Positions 1-8,446 of a stretch of DNA of 34,164 nt are shown piece by piece. This DNA is from Myxococcales bacterium. GTDB taxonomy: Bacteria; Myxococcota_A; Polyangia; Polyangiales; Polyangiaceae. The stretch covers positions 1 to 34,164 of the forward strand of contig JAEUKG010000767.1 of the NCBI GenBank assembly GCA_016794325.1. Direction: 5' to 3'. Position numbers and translations under genes: made by a program. The notes under the pieces are model-generated. The model saw only the letters and a list, made by a program, of their open reading frames with translations. It was not told the DNA's origin and did not search any database. Positions within the stretch are counted from its first letter, which is position 1. Each line of letters opens with the position of its first letter.

Positions 1-1050
1 GAGCTCCTCGGCGGCGTGACCTCGATCGCGCTGAACGACTTCCCCTACAAGGGCAAGCGCGTCTCGGTGGTGGTGAAGCTCCCGCCGCTCGGCGCGAGCG
101 ACGACGGCGCGTACGCCGTCACGCGCGTCCGCTTGAACGGCAAGACCGTCGGCGACGCGTTCGTCCCCGCGGCCTCGCTCGCGGCGCGCAACACCTACGA
201 GATCGAGCTCGGTGACGCCCCCGAGGCGAGCGCCCCCGCGCGCGTGGTCACGCCCGGCGCCGACGACAGCGCCGTGTTCGCGCCCCGGACCCCCGCGGCC
301 TCGGTGTCGCTCGTCGGCGGCAAGCTCGAGGTCGCGGTCGATCTCGCGGGCGAGCCGGCGGGCAAGGTCGCGCTCTCGATCTACCGCGACGGCGTCCGGG
401 TGGCGAAGGACCTCCCGGGCACCACCGCGACCTGGGTCGACGCCTCCACGAGCGCGAGCTCGCCGAGCCACTGTTATGCGGTCGAGGTCGCCTACGCGAA
501 CGGCAACGTGTCCCAGCGGTCGAGCCCCCAGTGCTACTGGGGCCCCGGCTACGCGCGCGCGGTCGAGCACTCGCCCTCGGAGCTCACCGCCGTCGGCGGC
601 TCGTGGACCACCGACTACGGGCGCTCGTTCTACCAGGCGTGGGGCGATCCCGGTCACAAGCTCACGCTGCCGTCGTTCACCGCCGCGAGCACCGGCGAGC
701 ACCTCGTGCAGGTCTCGTACGGGAACGGCTCGGGGCCCATCAACACCGGGATCACCTGCGGCCTGAAGCTCGCGCGCGTCGAGGACACGACGACGGGCGC
801 CGTGGTGGGGCAGGGGTACCTGGTGATGCCGCAGCGCGGCGCTTGGTCGTCGTGGGGCGACTCGACCTTCGTGCGCGCGAGCCTCACCGCCGGCAAGAGC
901 TACCGCGTGGTGCTCGAGGCCGACGGCTCGTCGCAGAACATGTCGGATCTCATGCACTTCGCCTCGTACACGGGGGGCACCGGCGGCTCCGGCGGCGCCT
1001 TCTTCCGCGTGAACGTCGGCGCGCTGAAGATCCTCGCCCGGAGCCCGTGA
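1..1050 (+). CDS. Secreted multidomain protein, C-terminal part (5' end outside window)
   Basis: The reading frame is open from the first base (an in-frame GTG lies at 16, but codons before it also read through), so the true start lies upstream. The visible ~350 residues look like beta-sandwich modules. One segment near residues 95-180 ends in a fibronectin-III-like pattern (CYAVEVAYANGNVSQRSSP), with two cysteines about 27 residues apart. It is followed by a ~165-residue Gly/Ser/Thr/aromatic-rich domain reminiscent of a carbohydrate-binding or jelly-roll module. No catalytic motif is visible here; any enzymatic domain would lie upstream. Codon use is typical of the window. The family is not identified; an exported polysaccharide-active or adhesive protein is an inference from the module types only. 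Confidence 0.7.
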   Translation, partial: ELLGGVTSIALNDFPYKGKRVSVVVKLPPLGASDDGAYAVTRVRLNGKTVGDAFVPAASLAARNTYEIELGDAPEASAPARVVTPGADDSAVFAPRTPAASVSLVGGKLEVAVDLAGEPAGKVALSIYRDGVRVAKDLPGTTATWVDASTSASSPSHCYAVEVAYANGNVSQRSSPQCYWGPGYARAVEHSPSELTAVGGSWTTDYGRSFYQAWGDPGHKLTLPSFTAASTGEHLVQVSYGNGSGPINTGITCGLKLARVEDTTTGAVVGQGYLVMPQRGAWSSWGDSTFVRASLTAGKSYRVVLEADGSSQNMSDLMHFASYTGGTGGSGGAFFRVNVGALKILARSP

Positions 1051-1103
1051 GCGCCCAGACCGCGCTTGCGCCCGCGGCGCGGCCGCCCCAAGATGCCCGG
1101 CCC

Positions 1104-1418
1104 ATGCCCGCCCGCCGAAGAGAGGATCTGCGCGAGGAGATCGCCCAGGTCGCCCGTCGAGACCCCCGCCGCGACTCCGTGCAGATGACCGGGCCCGCGG
1201 CCATTCTCCTCGAGCTCCGGCAGGAGCTCGTCGCCCTCAAGAAGCGCGTGAAGGAGCTCGAGGCGGACCTCGCGGCCGAGCGCGTGCGCCGGACCGACGC
1301 CGAGGACGCCCTCCACGCGATGCGCCAGAGCGTGTCGGCCAAGGCGAGCGCGACCCGCTCCACCAAGGAGCTCCGGGCCCCCGTCCGCCGCGGCTCCCAG
1401 GGCGACCGGAAGCGGTGA
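1104..1418 (+). CDS. Small coiled-coil protein, unknown function
   Basis: A 104-residue, highly charged protein. Residues ~32-75 form a clear heptad-type coiled coil (ILLELRQELVALKKRVKELE and the following Glu/Arg/Ala run). The flanks are basic (R/K-rich at both ends) and there is no signal peptide. Codon third positions are strongly G/C from about residue 26 onward and less so before, so an internal ATG at 1185 is an alternative start. No Shine-Dalgarno sequence precedes either ATG. It lies on the same strand as the upstream secreted protein, 53 bp after its stop. The basic ends could suggest nucleic-acid or protein contacts, but this is speculation. I do not recognise a family. Confidence 0.55.
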   Translation: MPARRREDLREEIAQVARRDPRRDSVQMTGPAAILLELRQELVALKKRVKELEADLAAERVRRTDAEDALHAMRQSVSAKASATRSTKELRAPVRRGSQGDRKR

Positions 1419-1452
1419 CCACTTCTTGGTTTGTGGGATCCGAGCTTCCCGA

Positions 1453-1458
1453 TAAGCT
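1453..1458 (+). promoter_or_regulatory. -10 box (TAAGCT) of the cNMP-binding gene
   Basis: TAAGCT ends 9 nt before the GTG at 1468. A possible -35 (TTGTGG, 1431-1436) is 16 bp upstream. Transcription would begin within a few bases of the start codon, and there is no Shine-Dalgarno sequence. Confidence 0.5.
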
Positions 1459-1467
1459 CCCCGCGCC

Positions 1468-1968
1468 GTGACCGCTGTACCCTCGCCCGACCCTCGCGCC
1501 CACGACGAGCTCGTCGAACAGCTCACCAAGGTGCCGTTCTTCGACGGGCTCACCCACGAGGCGCTGCAGATGATCGCCGGCCTCGCCGCCGAGGAGTCGC
1601 ACGCCACCGGCACGCGGATCTTCCAGTACGGCGATCCGGGCGACAAGCTCTTCATCATCCTCGACGGCAAGGTCCGCATCTCGCGCGAGGTCTCGGGGAT
1701 GGGCGAAGAGGCGCTCGCCGTCCTCGGCCCCGGCGAGGTCTTCGGCGAGATGGCGCTCCTCGACGAGTCGCCCCGCTCCGCCGACGCGCGCGCGCACGAG
1801 CGCTGCCGCCTCCTCGTCATCCAGAAGGAGGCCTTCGACGACCTCCTCTTCCTCCACAAAGACCTCGCCTACGAGGTGCTGTGGGCGTGTGTGCGCATGC
1901 TGTCGGCGCGCCTGCGCGAGACCAACGACAAGCTGACGTTCCTTTCGACGAGCGGGAGATTCGGATGA
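1468..1968 (+). CDS. Cyclic nucleotide-binding domain protein
   Basis: A 166-residue protein that is essentially one cNMP-binding (CAP_ED-type) domain. The N-terminal helix has the usual VPFFDGLTHEAL pattern. A beta-roll follows (GTRIFQYGDPGDKLFIILDG), then the phosphate-binding cassette at residues ~89-107 (GEVFGEMALLDESPRSADA). Its Glu94 and Arg103 correspond to the residues that hold the ribose and cyclic phosphate in PKA-type sites. There is no helix-turn-helix after the C helix, so it is not a complete CRP-type transcription factor; it may act as a sensor subunit through protein contacts. GTG is chosen as start because a -10-like box lies just upstream. Its stop overlaps the ATG of the following cytochrome (ATGA), so the two are probably co-translated. 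Domain assignment is secure; the partner and ligand are inference. Confidence 0.88.
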   Translation: MTAVPSPDPRAHDELVEQLTKVPFFDGLTHEALQMIAGLAAEESHATGTRIFQYGDPGDKLFIILDGKVRISREVSGMGEEALAVLGPGEVFGEMALLDESPRSADARAHERCRLLVIQKEAFDDLLFLHKDLAYEVLWACVRMLSARLRETNDKLTFLSTSGRFG

Positions 1969-2645
1969 ACAAGCGCGCGGTCTTCTTCGGGCACGGCATC
2001 CTCTCGGCGGCGATGCTCGCGGGCGTCGTCGTGGCGTGTGGGCCTTCGGCGCCCCCGCCGTCCACCGGGCAGAACCCGCCGGCCTCGGCGTCGGCCTCGA
2101 CGCCGCCGCCGCCGTCGTCCGCCTCCGCCTCGGCGTCGGCGAGCACGTCCGCGACGCCGCCGGCCTCGGCGAGCACCACCGCGAAGGCCCCTCCGGCGCC
2201 GATGCCGAACGTGCGCGGCAGCCAGCTCTCGGCCGATCTCCAGGGGATGGGGCTCGATCCGAAGAAGCTCCCGGCGCTGAACAAACTGGAGCCGGCGAAG
2301 CTCCGGAAGGTGATGAACGCGTTCACGAAGGCCCTCGGCGTTCAGTGCACGCACTGCCACACCGACGACTTCAAGGCGCCGACGGCCAACAAGAAGATCT
2401 CGGTCCGGATGTGGAACGAGTGGGTGGTGGGCCTGCAGTCGGAGGACGGCAGCGCCCTCTTCTGCGACTCGTGTCACCAGGGGAAAGCGAAGTTCCTCGA
2501 CCACTCCGACAAGAAGGCGCTCGGCGCGTGGATGAAGACCGAGCTCGTGCAGAAGCTGAAGCGCACCGACAAGAAGGACCACTCGTGCGCGACCTGCCAC
2601 GGCGAGGACTTCGACGGGGACTTCCTCGACAAGTGGAAGAAGTGA
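1965..2645 (+). CDS. Triheme c-type cytochrome lipoprotein
   Basis: A 226-residue lipoprotein. The signal peptide ends in a VVAC lipobox (Cys25), followed by a ~60-residue Ala/Ser/Pro low-complexity tether. Three CXXCH heme-attachment motifs follow: CTHCH (128-132), CDSCH (167-171) and CATCH (208-212). The segment before the first heme (KVMNAFTKALGVQCTHCH) resembles short c-type cytochromes related to the photosynthetic reaction-centre cytochrome fold. It is expected to be a periplasm-facing electron carrier, with hemes attached by the cell's cytochrome c maturation machinery (not in this window). It overlaps the cNMP-binding gene by 4 nt, which implies coupled translation. The redox partner is unknown; no oxidase or dehydrogenase lies beside it. 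Confidence in the cytochrome call is high. Confidence 0.9.
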   Translation: MNKRAVFFGHGILSAAMLAGVVVACGPSAPPPSTGQNPPASASASTPPPPSSASASASASTSATPPASASTTAKAPPAPMPNVRGSQLSADLQGMGLDPKKLPALNKLEPAKLRKVMNAFTKALGVQCTHCHTDDFKAPTANKKISVRMWNEWVVGLQSEDGSALFCDSCHQGKAKFLDHSDKKALGAWMKTELVQKLKRTDKKDHSCATCHGEDFDGDFLDKWKK

Positions 2646-2684
2646 CGCGTGTGCATGCCTCAACGGACATGCAGCTAAACGCGT
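2645..2684 (+). terminator. Nested inverted repeat after cytochrome stop
   Basis: Immediately at the stop codon are nested arms: ACGCGT (2645-2650) with ACGCGT (2679-2684), and TGCATG (2652-2657) with CATGCA (2668-2673), around a 10-nt loop. No U-tract follows, so it may be an intrinsic hairpin lacking a classical tail or an mRNA 3'-end stabiliser. Confidence 0.35.
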
Positions 2685-2907
2685 GAGCGCCGCTGCACGC
2701 TCGCGCCGCCTGGCACCCTCGCCGGCGGCGCGGCGGCCGCGGCGCGAGCCCAGCGCCCGCGCGCCCTCACGCCAGCCTGGAAAAAGACGCCCGAACGGCC
2801 CTGGCCGGGGCCCTCCACCCCCTCGGCCCGCGGGCCCTGCGCGCGCGCTCGAGGTGCGTGTAAAATGCAGTGAAACCGCTGATTTACGAAGAAAGACGAG
2901 AGCTTTC

Positions 2908-2936
2908 TTGACGATAGAACACTCGTTCAGTAGTGT
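2908..2936 (+). promoter_or_regulatory. lexA promoter
   Basis: TTGACG (-35, 2908-2913), a 17-bp spacer and TAGTGT (-10, 2931-2936). Predicted transcription start is ~2942-2944, only a few nt before the ATG at 2947, so the mRNA would be leaderless or nearly so. Confidence 0.65.
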
Positions 2937-2938
2937 TC
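2917..2938. promoter_or_regulatory. Putative LexA operator (SOS box)
   Basis: A perfect 7-bp inverted repeat, GAACACT (2917-2923) and AGTGTTC (2932-2938), separated by 8 bp, overlaps the spacer and -10 of the lexA promoter. Nested in it is GAAC-ACTC-GTTC (2917-2928), the core of the Gram-positive-type SOS box, followed by AG. The GTTCAG end also resembles the operator reported for Myxococcus LexA. Its position is ideal for autorepression. Confidence 0.6.
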
Positions 2939-2946
2939 CATCCGAC

Positions 2947-3612
2947 ATGCAAGGTCTCACTCAGCGGCAGCAGATGGTGCTCGACTTCATTCGGCAGTCC
3001 ATCAACGAGCGTGGCTACCCGCCGACGCTGCGGGAGATCGGCGCGCGGATGGGCATCCGCTCGACCAACGGGGTGAACGACCACCTCCGCGCCCTCGAGC
3101 GCAAGGGCTACCTCACCCGCGAGGACATGAAGAGCCGCGCGCTGCGGCCGACCTCGGGCGTCGGGGCCTCCGGGCTCGACGGCGAGGGCGACGACGCCCC
3201 CGTGCCGGCGAACGACGACGACCTCGTGGAGATCCAGGTGGTCGGGCGCGTCGCCGCCGGCCTGCCGCTCCTCGCCGAGGAGCACGTGATCGACACGGTC
3301 AAGATCGACCGCGGCCTCCTCAAGGGCGGCCGCGAGGTCTTCGGCCTCCGCGTCCACGGCGACTCGATGATCGACGCCGGCATCCTGAGCGGCGACTACA
3401 TCTTCGTGAAGAAGCAGCTCACCGCGAGCCGGGGCGACATCGTCGTCGCCCTCATCGGCGACGAGGCCACGGTCAAGTACTACTACCCGGAGAAGGACTA
3501 CATCCGGTTCCAGCCGGCGAACAAGACGATGGCCCCGATCCTCGTCCGCGCCGTCGATTTCAAGCCGACGATGCTGCTCGGCGTGGTCATCGGCGTCTTC
3601 CGCCGCGTGTGA
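2947..3612 (+). CDS. lexA: LexA repressor, SOS regulator
   Basis: A 221-residue protein. The N-terminal winged helix (MQGLTQRQQMVLDFI, then YPPTLREIGARMGIRSTNGV) matches the LexA DNA-binding domain at residues 1-68. A long acidic linker (~70-92) follows. The C-terminal S24-type autoprotease domain has the Ala104-Gly105 scissile bond in VGRVAAGLPL, nucleophile Ser140 (VHGDSM) and general base Lys177 (ATVKYY). Their spacing matches Escherichia coli LexA (84/119/156). It represses SOS genes and self-cleaves when stimulated by RecA filaments. ATG 2947 is chosen because the protein then begins at the usual LexA N-terminus and a promoter/operator lies just upstream; the frame extends to 2683, but that part is unlike LexA. 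The linker is longer than in E. coli. Autoregulation is predicted from the operator. Confidence 0.96.
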   Translation: MQGLTQRQQMVLDFIRQSINERGYPPTLREIGARMGIRSTNGVNDHLRALERKGYLTREDMKSRALRPTSGVGASGLDGEGDDAPVPANDDDLVEIQVVGRVAAGLPLLAEEHVIDTVKIDRGLLKGGREVFGLRVHGDSMIDAGILSGDYIFVKKQLTASRGDIVVALIGDEATVKYYYPEKDYIRFQPANKTMAPILVRAVDFKPTMLLGVVIGVFRRV

Positions 3613-3625
3613 GCTCTCTGGCCAT

Positions 3626-3650
3626 CCGCGCCACCCGCGCCACCCGCGCC
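3626..3650. repeat. Short 9-bp tandem repeat downstream of lexA
   Basis: About 2.7 copies of CCGCGCCAC in the 85-bp gap after lexA. There is no evident function; it could be simple slippage in GC-rich DNA. Confidence 0.6.
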
Positions 3651-3693
3651 GCTCGCCCGCGAAGCGCGGTTGACCCTGCGGGGCGGCCTGCTT

Positions 3694-3699
3694 TACCGT
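3694..3699 (+). promoter_or_regulatory. -10-like box (TACCGT)
   Basis: TACCGT ends 7 nt before the ATG at 3707. It overlaps the alternative GTG at 3698, which favours ATG 3707 as the start. Confidence 0.4.
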
Positions 3700-3706
3700 G
3701 ATCGCG

Positions 3707-4017
3707 ATGCCTAGGCTCGGCAACCTCGCCGCTTTCGTGCTGTTGGCGTCGGCGTCGTCGGCGCTCGGCGGGTGCGGCGCGGTCTACTACACCGCCCAGA
3801 TCCACTCGGCCGAGTCGCGGGTCGAGCAAGCGCGCGCGGTCGGCGCCGAGCAATACGCGCCGTACGAGTTCTACTTCGCCGAGGAGCACCTCAAGAAGGC
3901 CAAGACCGAGGCCAGCGAGGCGAGCTACGGCGAGGCGGCGACGTACGCCGAGGTCTCCGAGGAGTACGCGCGCAAGGCGATCGACCTCGCCAAGGTGCAG
4001 AAGGCGAAGAAGGCACC

Positions 4018-4021
<4 letters not shown>
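3707..4021 (+). CDS. DUF4398-like lipoprotein
   Basis: A 104-residue lipoprotein from ATG 3707 (an in-frame GTG at 3698 would add three residues). The signal peptide ends in a LGGC lipobox (Cys23). The mature part is an alpha-helical Ala/Glu/Lys-rich segment with the pattern FYFAEEHLKKAKTEASEASY followed by YARKAIDL, typical of DUF4398 proteins, which in other bacteria precede or are fused to OmpA domains. It overlaps the next gene (ATGA), and that protein contains a related helical segment, so the two are probably a functional pair at the outer membrane/peptidoglycan interface. The family assignment is from pattern memory. Confidence 0.8.
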
Positions 4022-5109
<1,088 letters not shown>

Positions 5110-5110
5110 G

Positions 5111-5147
5111 CGAGCGCCGGCGGCCAGCCGCCCGCGTTCAGCGCTCG
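5111..5147. terminator. Bidirectional hairpin between convergent genes
   Basis: Outer arms CGAGCGC (5111-5117) and GCGCTCG (5141-5147) enclose an inner hairpin GGCGG (5119-5123)-CCAG-CCGCC (5128-5132). It lies between, and slightly inside, two converging genes. There is no T-tract, so termination is inferred from position and stability. Confidence 0.45.
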
Positions 5148-5821
5148 AAGCAGTAGAAGCGCTTCGTCTCGGCGCAGCTGGCCGTCCCGTTGTTCGTCCA
5201 CGCCGCGGTGGTCCTCGCCGTGCGCCCCGTCGTGCCCACGACGGCGGGGCCGCCGCGGCTCGTCCAGCTCGTGCACGACTGCCCGGAGCGAATGCCCGTG
5301 GCGAGGGTCCCCGTCCACACGATGGCGTCGACCGGGTCCCCCTTCGCGGTGAACGCGATGGCGGAGTCGAGCGCCTGGCCGACGGCGGGGAGCGTGATGG
5401 CTCGGCTAGGGCCTTTGCCTCCCGTGGCGTAGTAGGCCCCGGGCTTGAATCGGCCGTTGGCGTCGACGTCGTCCGTGGACAGCCACGCGCCGAAGCCGCC
5501 GAGGAGGCCCGCGACGCCGGCCTCGTTGGTGCAAATCGAGTCGGCCGGCCCGAAGCCCCCGAAGTCGCCGGGGAACGACCCCTCCGTGACGAAGACGCGC
5601 TTCATCGGCGGCGGCCCGTCGGCCTCGGCCCCTGCGTCCGCGATGGCGTCGCTCGAACCGGAGTCCGCAGGAGGAGGGGCAGGGGCGTCGGCCGCGGCGG
5701 CGGCGTCGGATCCCGGCGGTGCCGGCGCGGGCTCGGCCTCGTCCGCCACCACGTACGCGCAACCCGCCGCGGACCCCAAGGCGAGCGCGAGGAGGACCGC
5801 CGGGGGGCGGGGCGAGGCCAT
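5138..5821 (-). CDS. DUF1554-like surface lipoprotein
   Basis: A 227-residue protein with a signal sequence ending AAGC (Cys21). An Ala/Pro/Asp/Ser low-complexity tether runs to ~residue 72. A compact cysteine-containing domain (residues 74-227) begins KRVFVTEGSFPGDFGGFGPAD, continues with AWLSTDD and ends with WTNNGTASC and RFYCFER. This pattern (K-VFVT start, G-x-ADx-C, AWLS, W...C, closing FYC) fits the DUF1554 or endostatin-like domain of Leptospira Len lipoproteins, which bind host matrix components there. In a presumably free-living bacterium the ligand is unknown. It converges on the OmpA gene and is divergent from the next gene, with 118 bp between. The domain call is from pattern memory. 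Confidence 0.75.
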   Translation of the reverse strand: MASPRPPAVLLALALGSAAGCAYVVADEAEPAPAPPGSDAAAAADAPAPPPADSGSSDAIADAGAEADGPPPMKRVFVTEGSFPGDFGGFGPADSICTNEAGVAGLLGGFGAWLSTDDVDANGRFKPGAYYATGGKGPSRAITLPAVGQALDSAIAFTAKGDPVDAIVWTGTLATGIRSGQSCTSWTSRGGPAVVGTTGRTARTTAAWTNNGTASCAETKRFYCFER

Positions 5822-5939
5822 GATTCAAGAGGTAGCACAGGCCAGAGACCCCGCCGGGGGTGGCGAACGGCGGCCAGCGTCCGTTTTTCCACCCCTTCCA
5901 CGCCTTTCGGTGTATGGACGCAGACCCGAGGAACCCACC

Positions 5940-7781
5940 GTGGCGACCCGCACCCGCACCTACACCGTCTTTTTCGCAGTGATCGCGGCCCTGGCCGTCC
6001 TTTTTGCGCCGCGCCTCGCGCACGCGCAGGACAAGAAGGTCGAGGCGGCCGCAAAGGCCCTGCAGAAGAAGGCGATGGAGGAGGACTACCTCGCCACCGA
6101 GTTCGCCAAGGCGCAGGACAAGCTCGAGAAGGCGCTCGCCTCGTGCGGCGCCGACAAGTGCTCGGCCAACCTCCGCGCGCTCCTCCATCGCGACCTCGGC
6201 GTCGTGCAGATCGGCGGCAAGCTCGACGCGGCGAAGGGGCAGCAGCACCTGGTCGACGCGGTGAAGCTCGACGGCGCGGTCCAGCTCGATCCCGACCTCA
6301 AGACGAAGGAGCTCGAGGCGGCGTGGGAGGCGGCGAAGAAGGCGGCGGCGGGCGGCGGCACGCCGGGCCCGGGCCCCAACGCCGGCGGCGGCACGCCGAC
6401 GGGCGACTTCGAGCACACGCCCACGACGGAGCAGGCCTACCGCACGCCGGTGCCGATCTACGTCGAGTACAAGGGCGAGTCGAAGCTCGTGAAGGTCATC
6501 GCCCGCTACAAGAGCCTGGGCATGACCGAGTTCAAGCCGGTCGAGCTCAAGAAGATGGGCGAGACCGGGTGGGGTGGCCTCGTCCCGTGCGCCGACGTGC
6601 AGGTCGGCACGCTGCAGTACTACGTGCAGGGCTTCGACGCGAACAACGACCCGGTCGCGGTCGCGGGCGATCGCAAGACCACGTACAACGTGCCGATCAA
6701 GCGCGGCAAGATCGAGGGCGACGCTCCGCACCTGCCGAACCAGCCTGCGCCGCAGGCCTGCCCCGACACCGGCGACTGCCCGCCCGACTTCCCGGGCTGC
6801 AAGAAGGGCCCCGGCACCGGCACCGAGCCGACGGGCAAGCCCGACGGCGAGGAGTGTGACGAGGACAACGAGTGCCGGAGCCAGACGTGCTCCAAGAAGC
6901 CCAACTCCTCGAGCGGCGTCTGCGCGCCCAAGGAGAAGAAGGACGCCTACAAGCGCTTCTGGGTCGGCGTCAGCGGCGCCCTCGACATCGCGATCATTTC
7001 GCAGCAGGACGACGTCTGCAAGCTCCACCCGCGCGACGTTACCTACCCGCTCCCCGACCAAAGGCGAACGCTCGGAAATGACAAGGACACGTCGGCGCTG
7101 CCGGTCAACGACGCAGGCTACTACTGCGTCAAGGGTGATGGCTCCGACTATCCCTTCCGACCAACGGGCGACAAGGGAGTTCAGGACGCGCAAGCGCGCA
7201 ACGAAAACGACGCGATCGTCATCGGCAAGGACTCGGACAAGGTCCGCTCGAGCGGCACCGCGATTGGCAACATCCGCATCATGGCGTCGTTCGACTACGG
7301 CGTGACGCCGAACATCCTCGTCGGCGCGCGCGCCGGAGTCGTACTCCTCACCTACCCGGGTGAGGCGGCGGGCATCGACGGCAAGCGCTTCGGCGCGCCG
7401 ATCCACCTCGAGGCGCGCGGCACCTACCTCATCGGCAAGGACGCGCTCGCCCCCGGCGGTGGTCTCCTCCCAGGCTTCGCACCCTACGTCAACGCCGGCC
7501 TCGGCATCTCGACGTTCGAAGCCAAGGTCCCGAACGGCGTCGCGGTGGCCGAGAAGGTCGACGGGAATGGTCAGCCTGACCCAAAGTCCGGCATCGAGAA
7601 GTCTCGTCAGGTCGAGGCCTGGGCGATCACCGGGCCGTTCTTCATCACCTTCGGCGCCGGTGTGCGCTACGCGGTCACCCCCAACATTGCCCTCATGGGC
7701 GGTCCCCGCGTCAACTTCGCCTTCGGCAACACGCTCCTGCCGACCATCGGCCCTGAGCTCGGCGCCCAGTTCGGCTTCTGA
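5940..7781 (+). CDS. Outer-membrane-type protein with periplasmic N-terminal half
   Basis: A 613-residue protein. GTG 5940 is chosen because GAGGAA (5928-5933) sits 6 nt upstream and the product then begins with a clean signal peptide (cut near AHA-QDKK, residue ~28). Residues ~30-135 are helical and Lys/Ala-rich, with a Cys pair (SCGADKCS). A Gly/Pro-rich linker follows, then a beta-rich region (~160-260), a Cys-rich patch with EGF-like spacing (CPDTGDCPPDFPGC, CDEDNECRSQTC, C), and from ~residue 340 amphipathic beta-strands ending in aromatic Phe, as in an outer-membrane barrel (closing ELGAQFGF). I do not recognise a named family. Codons at ~7010-7270 are less GC-biased than the rest of the gene, suggesting a variable loop region. 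Confidence 0.82.
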   Translation: MATRTRTYTVFFAVIAALAVLFAPRLAHAQDKKVEAAAKALQKKAMEEDYLATEFAKAQDKLEKALASCGADKCSANLRALLHRDLGVVQIGGKLDAAKGQQHLVDAVKLDGAVQLDPDLKTKELEAAWEAAKKAAAGGGTPGPGPNAGGGTPTGDFEHTPTTEQAYRTPVPIYVEYKGESKLVKVIARYKSLGMTEFKPVELKKMGETGWGGLVPCADVQVGTLQYYVQGFDANNDPVAVAGDRKTTYNVPIKRGKIEGDAPHLPNQPAPQACPDTGDCPPDFPGCKKGPGTGTEPTGKPDGEECDEDNECRSQTCSKKPNSSSGVCAPKEKKDAYKRFWVGVSGALDIAIISQQDDVCKLHPRDVTYPLPDQRRTLGNDKDTSALPVNDAGYYCVKGDGSDYPFRPTGDKGVQDAQARNENDAIVIGKDSDKVRSSGTAIGNIRIMASFDYGVTPNILVGARAGVVLLTYPGEAAGIDGKRFGAPIHLEARGTYLIGKDALAPGGGLLPGFAPYVNAGLGISTFEAKVPNGVAVAEKVDGNGQPDPKSGIEKSRQVEAWAITGPFFITFGAGVRYAVTPNIALMGGPRVNFAFGNTLLPTIGPELGAQFGF

Positions 7782-7795
7782 TGCGCGCCTCAGAA
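7776..7795. terminator. Inverted repeat spanning two convergent stop codons
   Basis: TTCTGA (7776-7781) and TCAGAA (7790-7795) with an 8-nt GC-rich loop. It includes the TGA of the upstream gene and, on the other strand, the TGA of the downstream one. A weak candidate for bidirectional termination. Confidence 0.3.
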
Positions 7796-8446
7796 CCAAG
7801 AGGCTTGGAGCGTCAATCCCATTGGGTTTGTTGCCACACCGACACCTAGCCTCAGTGTGCTTTGACTCGCGGAACGAGCCAACAGAGCCACACCGACAGC
7901 AGAAGCCACCAGGCCCCCAACCTGAAGGGCCTCGCTCGTCGCAGCGAAGACGTAGGGGACCGTAGGAGCGCAATCAATCACTTGAGGCTGGCCGCTAGGA
8001 CTAGCTGGAGAGATGTATAGCCGCGGCTGATATGAGCCGATGGTGATAGCAGGACCCACAAGTGGGATAGCGCCGAAAAAGCCGGGATCGTAGCAGGTCC
8101 CAGCGTTACCCCCACGGCTCACGAGGGCGATACCGGCCATGCTCAGGCCAAGCCCATAACCAAGCGCCAGACCCCCAAGTCCTCCGACCACGAGACCGAC
8201 TGGAAGAGCGGAGCTGGGTCGCTTCATTCCACGGTTAGGCCGCTCGCACTCATGTCCCTCCGCAACTAGTCCGTCTGGGCAATCCGGGAAGCCCGCGCAG
8301 GCGTCGCCATTCCAAGTCTGTCCTGGCCAACAGCAATGATCGCCAACCGCCGCTCGGCCGCCACCGCAATTGACCGCGGCCTGGGCAGCGCTCGTTTGCA
8401 AGGAGGTAAGAGCAAGGACCAAGACCGCAGGTAGCCCTCTTCTCAT
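7790..8446 (-). CDS. Exported membrane-associated protein, unknown
   Basis: A 218-residue protein with an N-terminal signal peptide (cut near AQA-AVNC), then a cysteine-rich stretch (residues ~25-68) of short repeats (CCWPGQTWNGDACAG, CPDGLVAEGHEC). Gly/Ala/Val-rich hydrophobic segments follow at ~82-108 (GLVVGGLGGLALGYGLGL) and ~170-190, ending in LTLQASWF. The small repeats resemble the CxPG..W-x-G..C modules seen in myxobacterial exported proteins. Its start overlaps the stop of the upstream cysteine-rich gene by 4 nt, so the two form an operon. Base composition is visibly less GC-rich than the neighbours. Function unknown; outer-membrane or surface location is an inference. Confidence 0.78.
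   Translation of the reverse strand: MRRGLPAVLVLALTSLQTSAAQAAVNCGGGRAAVGDHCCWPGQTWNGDACAGFPDCPDGLVAEGHECERPNRGMKRPSSALPVGLVVGGLGGLALGYGLGLSMAGIALVSRGGNAGTCYDPGFFGAIPLVGPAITIGSYQPRLYISPASPSGQPQVIDCAPTVPYVFAATSEALQVGGLVASAVGVALLARSASQSTLRLGVGVATNPMGLTLQASWF

Larger units (their letters stand above)
2685..2946. other. Intergenic region upstream of lexA
   Basis: About 260 bp with no convincing gene. The first 170 bp is GC- and Pro/Arg-codon-rich noise. From about 2860 the composition becomes distinctly AT-richer, as expected of a promoter. A 6-bp hairpin (AGAAAG 2890-2895, CTTTCT 2903-2908) lies directly before the lexA -35 element. Confidence 0.5.

Noticed and set aside
1468-1968. Calling the cNMP-binding protein a CRP/FNR transcription factor
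   Set aside because: It ends after the C helix; there is no helix-turn-helix.
2683-2946. N-terminal extension of LexA by 88 codons
   Set aside because: The extension is Arg/Pro/Ala noise and would run through the promoter and operator. LexA proteins begin at the chosen ATG.
5406-7973. An 855-codon minus-strand frame
   Set aside because: Antisense to the outer-membrane-type protein with signal peptide and Shine-Dalgarno. Its translation is featureless Arg/Ala/Val.
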